Shown here piece by piece: positions 56,371-64,000 of a stretch of DNA of 64,000 nucleotides. The notes under the pieces were generated by a model. It was not told the DNA's origin. It ran no database searches and was given only the letters and a program-made list of their open reading frames with translations. The stretch comes from Acidaminococcus massiliensis (lineage in GTDB: Bacteria; Bacillota; Negativicutes; Acidaminococcales; Acidaminococcaceae): assembly GCF_900095825.1 (NCBI RefSeq), contig NZ_LT608315.1, positions 795,872-859,871 of the forward strand, read 5' to 3'. The translations under genes and the position numbers were made by a program. Positions within the stretch are counted from its first letter, which is position 1. Every line of letters begins with the position of its first letter.

Positions 56371-57577
56371 AGAATGTGTGAAGATGGCCTTTGAAGGCAT
56401 GCTGGCCAACAAAATCCGGACCTTCCTGACCATGCTGGGCATCATCATCGGGGTTGGCGCCGTGATTGCCATGGTGTCCTTGGGCCTGGGCATGCAGGAA
56501 AAAGTCAAAGAGAACATTACCAGTATGGGCAGCAACCTGCTGATTGTCATGAGCGGCGGCCGTACGGCCAATGGTCAGCGGATCGCCAGCGGCAGCGGGG
56601 CCAAACTGACCTATGAAGACGCCAAAGCCATCGAAAAGAACGTGGACGGTATCAAATATGTGGCGCCAGGGGTCCAGAACAGCTATCAGCTGGTGGCCGG
56701 GAACCAGAACTGGACTTCCCAGGTCCAGGGCGTTACCCCCAACATCCTGTCCATCCGGAATTATTCCATCGAACAGGGCCGGATGTATTCCCAGCGGGAT
56801 ATGAACAGCCGGGAACGGGTGTGTGTCATCGGAAAGACCGTAGCGGACACCCTGTTCCCGGACGGCAATGCGGTGGGCCAGATCATGCGGATCAATAAGG
56901 CTCCCTTTACGGTCATCGGGGTCCTGGCTACCAAGGGGCAGTCTGCCATGGGACAGGACCAGGATGACATCGTGTTCATTCCTCTGACCACCGCCATGCA
57001 GCGGCTCATGGGACTTACCTATATCCGGAACATCACCATCCAGTGTGAAAGCGAAAATACCGTATCCCAGGTCCAGTCCGATGTGGTAACCCTGCTGCGG
57101 ACCCGGCATAAGATCAAGACCGGGGATGACGATGACTTTTCTGTCCGGGATCTGACGGAAATCATCAAGACGGCCCAGGAAACTACTGGATCCATCACCC
57201 TTCTCCTGGCCATTGTGGCTGGCATCAGTCTCCTGGTAGGCGGCATCGGGATCATGAATATCATGCTGGTCTCGGTGACGGAACGCACAAGGGAAATCGG
57301 AATCCGGAAAGCTTTGGGGGCCACCTATCATGACATCCTGCTCCAGTTCTTGGTGGAATCCATGGTGATCGGGGTCACGGGAGGGACCACTGGCATGATC
57401 CTAGGGACTGTGATTTCCGTCATCGCCGCGAAAATCATCGGCTGGCCCATTGTGGTCTCCATCCTGGCCACTATCATCTCCGTCGTATTCTCTGTGGGGA
57501 TCGGGCTTTTCTTTGGGCTGTATCCGGCCAAGAAAGCGGCTCTCCTGGACCCCATCGATGCCCTGCGGTATGAATGA
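56363..57577 (+). CDS. MacB/FtsX-type ABC permease
   Basis: 404 residues: N-terminal membrane segment (FLTMLGIIIGVGAVIAMVSL), large periplasmic MacB_PCD domain (about 50-250), and three C-terminal membrane segments (ITLLLAIVAGISLLVGGIGI and following) with the FtsX core VTERTREIGIRKALGA. TTG start 8 nt after GGAGGAGG, overlapping the ATPase gene. Confidence 0.93.
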   Translation: MFRECVKMAFEGMLANKIRTFLTMLGIIIGVGAVIAMVSLGLGMQEKVKENITSMGSNLLIVMSGGRTANGQRIASGSGAKLTYEDAKAIEKNVDGIKYVAPGVQNSYQLVAGNQNWTSQVQGVTPNILSIRNYSIEQGRMYSQRDMNSRERVCVIGKTVADTLFPDGNAVGQIMRINKAPFTVIGVLATKGQSAMGQDQDDIVFIPLTTAMQRLMGLTYIRNITIQCESENTVSQVQSDVVTLLRTRHKIKTGDDDDFSVRDLTEIIKTAQETTGSITLLLAIVAGISLLVGGIGIMNIMLVSVTERTREIGIRKALGATYHDILLQFLVESMVIGVTGGTTGMILGTVISVIAAKIIGWPIVVSILATIISVVFSVGIGLFFGLYPAKKAALLDPIDALRYE

Positions 57578-57737
57578 GGATCCAAAGCCCACTCTCCGGC
57601 AGAAATGGAGAGGATTTGTGGAATTCCTCCATCGTCCCAAGACCCGGTTCGATATCAAAGACCGATCACGGGCCCTGCTGCTCTTTCTTTTGCTTGCAGC
57701 TGGGCTGATGTGGGCGGTCGAGAAAATCACGCAATGA
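57570..57737 (+). CDS. Small membrane protein at the end of the efflux operon
   Basis: 55 residues: basic N-terminus (MNEDPKPTLRQKWRGFVEFL) and one membrane segment (ALLLFLLLAAGLMWAVEKI). It overlaps the permease stop by 8 bp. Possibly an accessory of the transporter; no family recognised. Confidence 0.6.
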   Translation: MNEDPKPTLRQKWRGFVEFLHRPKTRFDIKDRSRALLLFLLLAAGLMWAVEKITQ

Positions 57738-57743
57738 AATCAT

Positions 57744-57802
57744 AAAGAAGGCTGTGAAAGAATGGCCGACAGGAAACGTCGGTCACTTTCACAGCCTTCT
57801 TT
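57744..57802. terminator. Bidirectional terminator
   Basis: AAAGAAGGCTGTGAAAG pairs with CTTTCACAGCCTTCTTT around an inner CCGAC/GTCGG hairpin. Stops the efflux operon and the converging DUF2798 gene. Confidence 0.85.
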
Positions 57803-57805
57803 CAC

Positions 57806-58249
57806 TTACTTTCCGGCAGCTATCAGCCGGCGGAAAAGGAAACGGACCAGAGGCCCTACCAGGAGCAGCTGGAGCGGCCAGGCAAACAAATAATTGCGGA
57901 GATAGGCCGGGAAAAGGATCTGGGGAGATGTGGTGTGGAGGAACAGGAAATGGATCAGCGTAGTCATCATGGGAACCATCAACAAGGGCGTAGCGATCCC
58001 CATGCCGATGGGAAACGTCTTTTTCTGGTGCCAGTATCTCCGGGCCAGCCGGAAAGCCAAGGGACTGCCGATGAAATAGGCCACGGGCAGAGCCACCCAG
58101 TACTCCCGGAGCATATTGTGAAGGGCTGCTTGGAACCAGGGGCCCTGCCAGCCCAGATTCCACAGGGCGTTGTACGAGGACATGCCCAGGACCATCCCAA
58201 AGGCCATCATACAGGTGAAAATGATTTCTTCTTTTTTGGTTGCAGGCAA
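57806..58249 (-). CDS. DUF2798 family membrane protein
   Basis: 147 residues with four membrane segments (FTCMMAFGMVLGMSSYNALW, WVALPVAYFIGSPLAFRLA, GMGIATPLLMVPMMTTLIHF, YLFAWPLQLLLVGPLVRFLF), the DUF2798 pattern; function unknown. TTG start 8 nt after GAGGAG; longer frames to 58327 or beyond lack a site. Confidence 0.75.
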   Translation of the reverse strand: MPATKKEEIIFTCMMAFGMVLGMSSYNALWNLGWQGPWFQAALHNMLREYWVALPVAYFIGSPLAFRLARRYWHQKKTFPIGMGIATPLLMVPMMTTLIHFLFLHTTSPQILFPAYLRNYLFAWPLQLLLVGPLVRFLFRRLIAAGK

Positions 58250-58431
58250 AAAGATCACTCCTCTGAATTTGGATAACAAAAAAAGAGCATCTCCAGCAAT
58301 TGGATTTACATCGCTGAGAATACTCATTGCAGATACAGTATACCATATGAGAAAGAAAAATTCACATTTTTCCTGTATAATAAAAGAAACCCAGCACACT
58401 GGCCTTTTGGCCGGCAAAAGGAGGAATCGAC

Positions 58432-59568
58432 ATGGCTTTTGCAGTGAAAAATTATTTGGAAGACCTAGAGACCTTGGTCAATATGGAATCCTTCAGTACC
58501 TTTCCGGAAGGGACTGCCCGAGTGGCAGAATGGCTCCGGAAGCGGCTGGATCAGGCAGGCTGGAGGACGGAACTGATCCCTGTGGGGGAGTCTGTGGGAC
58601 CCTGCTTGAAAGCAGTCTGGGGGAACCCGGATCATTATGATGTGATCCTCCTGGGCCATATGGACACGGTCTTTCCAGTGGGAACTGTGCAAGAACGGCC
58701 TTTTTCCCTGGAGGGGGACCATTATAAAGGACCTGGTTCAGCGGATATGAAATGCGGGGATCTGTTCATGATCTATCTGGCAGAAGCACTCAGCTCTGAA
58801 AAGGTGCAGGGCAGCGTTTGTCTGTTGTTCAATCCTGATGAAGAAATCGGATCCCGTTATTCCCGTCCGGTCATCGAACGGGAAGCCAAGAAGGCGGATC
58901 ATGCCCTGATCATGGAAAGCGCCCGGCCCAATGGAGATCTGGTGAACCAGCGGAAAGGAATCTGCAAGTATACCTTGACTTTTACCGGAATCGCTTCCCA
59001 TGCAGGGGTGAATCCGGACAAAGGAGCCAGCGCCATCAATGAATTCATCCGCTGGGGAGAAAAAATCATCGGGCTGGGAAATCCAGAAGCCGGGACAACC
59101 GTAAATATCGGGTTGGTCCAGAGCGGAACGGCTCCCAATGTGGTAGCCGCCCAGTGCCGCTGCGTCATCGATGTACGGATCACTCAGATTGCAGAGGGGG
59201 AACGGATCGACCGGACCATCCGGGCAATGGAAGCACAGACTTTTGATTCCCGAGTGAAGGTGCAGGTGGAAGGAAAAATTGCAAGGCCGCCCATGGTCCC
59301 TACTCCCAAGACCCTAGAATTCTGCAGGATGGCAGAAAACATTGGAAAAGCAGAAGGCGTGCAGTTCCACTGGCAGGCAGCCGGCGGAGGCAGTGACGGG
59401 AATTTCACTTCTGCCCTGGGGGTCCCTACTTTGGATGGCTTGGGCCCTGTAGGCGGCAATGGCCATGCGGTCACTGAATATGGGGTCATCAGCAGCCTGG
59501 AACCACGATTCCGTTTCCTGAAATCTCTGGTGGAAGCCATCTTGAAAAAGCAAAAGGAAGAGGTGTGA
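58432..59568 (+). CDS. M20 family metallopeptidase (carboxypeptidase G2-like)
   Basis: 378 residues. First zinc motif LLGHMDTVFP, bridging D in GPGSADMKCG, catalytic/zinc EE in FNPDEEIGS, dimerisation domain with GIASHAGVNP, and final zinc His in GGNGHAVTEYG. Likely hydrolyses amide bonds of amino-acid derivatives or folate-like substrates; exact substrate unknown. AAAGGAGGAATCGAC precedes the ATG. Confidence 0.9.
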   Translation: MAFAVKNYLEDLETLVNMESFSTFPEGTARVAEWLRKRLDQAGWRTELIPVGESVGPCLKAVWGNPDHYDVILLGHMDTVFPVGTVQERPFSLEGDHYKGPGSADMKCGDLFMIYLAEALSSEKVQGSVCLLFNPDEEIGSRYSRPVIEREAKKADHALIMESARPNGDLVNQRKGICKYTLTFTGIASHAGVNPDKGASAINEFIRWGEKIIGLGNPEAGTTVNIGLVQSGTAPNVVAAQCRCVIDVRITQIAEGERIDRTIRAMEAQTFDSRVKVQVEGKIARPPMVPTPKTLEFCRMAENIGKAEGVQFHWQAAGGGSDGNFTSALGVPTLDGLGPVGGNGHAVTEYGVISSLEPRFRFLKSLVEAILKKQKEEV

Positions 59569-59579
59569 GAAAAGGTCGT

Positions 59580-60065
59580 ATGAGAGATACATCACTGGTC
59601 TATCTGTTGGATGGAGGGAACCGGATCCTCCTGGGACGGAAGCGCCGGGGCATGGGTGTGGGGAAGTGGAATGGGTTCGGGGGAAAAATCGAACCGGGAG
59701 AAACCATGCGGCAGTGCGCTGTACGGGAACTGCAGGAAGAAAGTGGGATCCGAGTGCGCCCGGAAGATCTGGATCTGGTGGCTGATCTTTATTTTGACCA
59801 GCCCTCTGATGGAAATTGGTCCCATGGGGGCATGGTATATTTTGCCCGGAAATGGGAAGGAGTCCCCACCTTATCAGAAGAAATGGAACCCTGCTGGTTC
59901 GCCCTGGAGGAGTTGCCCTATCAGGAAATGTGGGAGGCGGACCGGATCTGGCTGCCAAAGCTGCTGAAGGGGAAACAGCTGCGGGGGACGATCCTTTTTG
60001 ATAGGGACGGAGACCATGTTCTCCGATCGATGTTTCAGGAGGTCCATCTGGATGGAAAAAAATAA
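59580..60065 (+). CDS. NUDIX hydrolase, MutT-like 8-oxo-dGTP diphosphatase
   Basis: 161 residues. Nudix box GKIEPGETMRQCAVRELQEE then SGI, and the purine-binding KWNGFGGK upstream, as in MTH1/MutT-type enzymes. It removes 8-oxo-dGTP from the nucleotide pool. It overlaps mutY by 14 bp, so the two oxidative-damage enzymes are co-expressed. Start 59580 follows AAAAGG; a GTG at 59565 is the alternative. Confidence 0.85.
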   Translation: MRDTSLVYLLDGGNRILLGRKRRGMGVGKWNGFGGKIEPGETMRQCAVRELQEESGIRVRPEDLDLVADLYFDQPSDGNWSHGGMVYFARKWEGVPTLSEEMEPCWFALEELPYQEMWEADRIWLPKLLKGKQLRGTILFDRDGDHVLRSMFQEVHLDGKK

Positions 60066-61110
60066 TTGGCCGGCCAAGCTGTTGGCATGGTTCGATGAAA
60101 ATCGGAGGGAACTGCCTTGGCGGGAAAGCCATCCTCGGAACCCTTATCATGTGTGGATATCGGAAATCATGCTCCAGCAGACCCGCACGGAGACTGTCCG
60201 GGAATATTTCCGCCGCTGGATGGAGCAGTTCCCTACCATCAAAGACCTGGCACAGGCTTCGGAAGAACAAGTGCTCCGGGCCTGGCAGGGACTTGGATAT
60301 TACAGCAGGGCAAGGAACCTCCATAAGGCAGCCCGTCAGATCATGGTGGAATGGGCTGGCCAGATGCCTGCAGAAAAAAAGGCTCTGGCAGCCCTGCCGG
60401 GAATCGGCCCCTATACGGTAGGGGCCATCCTTTCCATGGCTTTTGGACAGCCTGTACCGGCTGTGGATGGAAATCTCCTGCGGGTCCTGGCAAGACTGTA
60501 CGGAGTGGACGAAGATATTTCTGGAACGGCTGGGAAGAAAACCATCACAGAGCTGGCAGAAAAGGCTTTGCCGGAAGGGCGGCCCGGGGATTTCAATGAA
60601 GCCATGATGGACCTGGGGGCCGAGATCTGCATTCCCAAACATCCCCGCTGCGGACAGTGCCCGGTGCAGGAATCCTGTACAGCATGGCAGCAAAATAGAA
60701 CAGATTCCCTGCCTGTCAAAAAGGCCAAACCTATCCAGAAAGAATTTGCTGCTGCCTGCGGGATCTTTTGCACGGAAGGGAGATATCTTCTGCACAAGCG
60801 CCCTTCAAAGGGGATGCTGGCTTCCATGTGGGAATTCCCCATGGCCCTGGACCATGATGAAGAAAAAGCCCGGCAGGATTTGGAAACACAATTGGAAACA
60901 GCTGCGGGACCGGCTGTATGGCAGCATAAACATGTCTTTACCCATCAGATCTGGCATATGAAGGCCTATTTACTGGAAAAAATCAGCTGCCCCGAAGGAG
61001 AATGGGCCTATTTCACTCCGGCAGAATGGGAAAAGGTACCATTGGCCGGACCTCATGCGAAATTGGCCGCCTGGCTGAAAAAAACTGTTGACAGCAAAGA
61101 GAAGGTTTGA
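60052..61110 (+). CDS. mutY: A/G-specific adenine glycosylase
   Basis: 352 residues: LPWRESHPRNPYHVWISEIM, helix-hairpin-helix LPGIGPYTVGAI, catalytic Asp in PAVDGNLLRVLAR, [4Fe-4S] cysteines CIPKHPRCGQCPVQESC (C-x7-C-x2-C-x5-C by my count) and a C-terminal MutT-like domain (~230-350). Removes adenine opposite 8-oxoG. Start follows AGGAGG. Its last codons contain the -35 of the first rRNA promoter. Confidence 0.94.
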   Translation: MEKNNWPAKLLAWFDENRRELPWRESHPRNPYHVWISEIMLQQTRTETVREYFRRWMEQFPTIKDLAQASEEQVLRAWQGLGYYSRARNLHKAARQIMVEWAGQMPAEKKALAALPGIGPYTVGAILSMAFGQPVPAVDGNLLRVLARLYGVDEDISGTAGKKTITELAEKALPEGRPGDFNEAMMDLGAEICIPKHPRCGQCPVQESCTAWQQNRTDSLPVKKAKPIQKEFAAACGIFCTEGRYLLHKRPSKGMLASMWEFPMALDHDEEKARQDLETQLETAAGPAVWQHKHVFTHQIWHMKAYLLEKISCPEGEWAYFTPAEWEKVPLAGPHAKLAAWLKKTVDSKEKV

Positions 61111-61116
61111 TATTAT
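61088..61116 (+). promoter_or_regulatory. rRNA operon promoter P1
   Basis: TTGACA (61088-61093), 17 bp, TATTAT (61111-61116). The -35 and spacer lie within the 3' end of mutY. Confidence 0.75.
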
Positions 61117-61180
61117 ATACAAGTTTTCTCTTTGAGGAAGCAGACAAGTCAGAGGAATTCACCGGCAAAAGAAAAAGTTG

Positions 61181-61209
61181 TTGACAAATTCCAAATGATT
61201 TGTTAATAT
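61181..61209 (+). promoter_or_regulatory. rRNA operon promoter P2
   Basis: TTGACA (61181-61186), 17 bp, TAATAT (61204-61209), 93 bp downstream of P1 and 170 bp before 16S. Confidence 0.7.
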
Positions 61210-61249
61210 AAATAAGCTGTTACAAAACAGCAAGGTTGGAACCCTGAGA

Positions 61250-61274
61250 ACTGAATATTGTTGACAGATGTGCG
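61250..61274 (+). other. 16S processing stem, leader arm
   Basis: CTGAATATTGTTGACAGATG and the bases after it are nearly complementary to 62984-63012 beyond the 16S 3' end. This is the long duplex cut by RNase III to free pre-16S. Confidence 0.7.
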
Positions 61275-61378
61275 GGTCAAGTCACCTTTACGGTGATGAG
61301 ATCGAGTCACCTGGATGACAACCAGGTTAAAAAATCAAAGCTAGTTTTTCAAGAGCCAAGCGGCTCTTCAAAATATCT

Positions 61379-62937
<1,559 letters not shown>

Positions 62938-62983
62938 AGGGAGAACCGAAGGAGCCTGAGGGCTTGCTTCTATTCTTCGTCGA

Positions 62984-63012
62984 CGCACATCTGTCAAGAA
63001 CAATATTCGGTT
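62984..63012 (+). other. 16S processing stem, trailer arm
   Basis: Complementary to the leader at 61250-61274 (CGCACATCTGTCAAGAACAA pairs with the leader's TTGTTGACAGATGTGCG with a small bulge). Confidence 0.7.
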
Positions 63013-63040
63013 TTGAGGGCTTCACCCTCAAACGATCCAT

Positions 63041-63117
<77 letters not shown>

Positions 63118-63188
63118 ATTTCTTGAAATTGAAATGGATTGTATGATATGGTTTTCGGTCTGCCGTCATGCGACAGTCGAAATATAGC

Positions 63189-63264
63189 GGGGGCGTAGCT
63201 CAGCTGGGAGAGCACCTGCCTTGCAAGCAGGGGGTCAGGAGTTCGATTCTCCTCGTCTCCACCA
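63189..63264 (+). tRNA. tRNA-Ala(TGC), CCA encoded
   Basis: 76 nt. Acceptor GGGGGCG/CGTCTCC with two G-U pairs, anticodon loop TTTGCAA-type (cTTGCAAg, anticodon TGC). Confidence 0.97.
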
Positions 63265-63536
63265 CATGAACCTTGAAAACTTCATAGAAGAGACAAACAA
63301 AGTCTTAGACATTGTGATGAATGTCTAAGCACCTCTGATCTAAATGCGAATTTAGAAACGAGTAACGAGAAATACCAGGGAACGTAAGTTCCTTAGTACT
63401 GAACCAGAAAAATTGCGAAGAGAAATTGCTCTGATCCGCGAAGCGAGGAAGAGAGCCACCGGAGACAATACTCTAGTATGTCGAGGATGGCGAACGACGA
63501 GCGACAAAGGAGCAGACAATTTATCGAAGCAATTTT
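63265..63536 (+). other. Spacer between tRNA-Ala and 23S
   Basis: No gene. Contains the antitermination/processing region before 23S; a long complementary arm for pre-23S presumably pairs with sequence beyond the window. Confidence 0.6.
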
Positions 63537-64000
63537 AAGTCAAGCTACTAAGGGCATACGGTGAATGCCTTGGCACTAAGAGCCGATGAAGGACGTGGTA
63601 AGCTGCGAAAAGCCACGGGGAGCCGCAAGCAGGCTTCGATCCGTGGATGTCCGAATGGGGAAACCCGCCATCCGTCATGGGATGGCATCCTTCGGGAGGG
63701 GAACCCGGTGAACTGAAACATCTAAGTAGCCGGAGGAAGAGAAATCAAACGAGATGCCCACAGTAGCGGCGAGCGAAGAGGGCAGAGCCTAAACCAGAGA
63801 GCTTCGGCTCCCTGGGGTTACGGACTGGCATAAGCGAAGTCCAATCTAGTCGAATCACCTGGAAAGGTGAGCCACAGACCGTGAGAGCCGGGTAGATTAA
63901 AGATCGGATGAGTGGCCAGTATCCAGAGTACCGCGAAGCACGAGGAATTTTGCGGGAAGTCGGGGGGACCACCCTCCAAGGCTAAACACTCCTTAGTGAC
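63537..64000 (+). rRNA. 23S ribosomal RNA, 5' part
   Basis: AAGTCAAGCTACTAAGGGCA, then ACGGTGAATGCCTTGGC, is the conserved 23S 5' end. The gene continues past the right edge. Confidence 0.95.

Noticed and set aside
59314..60795. 493-codon reverse frame over the M20 peptidase, mutT and mutY
   Set aside because: It crosses three real forward genes and has no recognisable domain.

Overview
The window is a piece of chromosome from a diderm Firmicute of the class Negativicutes, most likely Acidaminococcus or a close relative. The 16S gene and the Negativicutes-type SLH domain point that way, and the glutamate symporter next to serC fits a glutamate fermenter; the genus is inferred, not proven. 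Chromosomal DNA (1-9881 and 50611-64000) is GC-rich with tight Shine-Dalgarno spacing. A lower-GC block of about 40.7 kb (9882-50610) is an apparently near-complete temperate phage with a contractile tail, integrated between tRNA-Arg(ACG) and obg.

Left chromosome: start of a radical SAM gene (-), azlCD (-), DUF1015-serC-gltS (+), lemA and a TPM-domain gene (+), a small MITE-like element, hydG with a terminator-controlled leader (-), a PepSY-like secreted protein (-) and tRNA-Arg (-).

Prophage: attL and a tyrosine integrase come first. A lysogeny and cargo region follows (unknown 311-aa protein, hairpin-rich non-coding stretch, frameshifted NYN protein, rhuM remnant, secreted Ada-like zinc protein, EptA-like phosphoethanolamine transferase), then an ImmA/CI/Cro switch and a set of small genes that include three reverse-strand single-gene cassettes with look-alike promoters. 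Recombination and replication genes come next (Gam, ERF, HNH-like, NinB-like, initiator with iterons, helicase loader, SSB, resolvase, dUTPase). Between dut and an ArpU-like regulator lies a solitary 32-nt sequence that looks like a type I-C CRISPR repeat. A late promoter with five 11-bp phased repeats opens the late genes: HNH, terminase, HK97-type head, a PBSX-like contractile tail with a -1 frameshift in its chaperone, tail fibre and GH25 lysin. The right end carries two cargo units with their own promoters, a trimeric autotransporter adhesin with a C-terminal SLH domain (frameshifted in a G6 tract) and a diverged NiaR-like repressor, then attR.

Right chromosome: obg-proB-proA, a MacA/MacB-type efflux operon, a DUF2798 membrane protein (-), an M20 peptidase, a mutT-mutY pair, and an rRNA operon (tandem promoters, 16S, tRNA-Ile, tRNA-Ala, start of 23S) that runs off the right edge.

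The observations I would check first are the solitary CRISPR-repeat mimic, the apparent placement of the attachment core inside the obg promoter with a replacement promoter at attR, the phased late-promoter repeats, and the phage-borne SLH-anchored adhesin.
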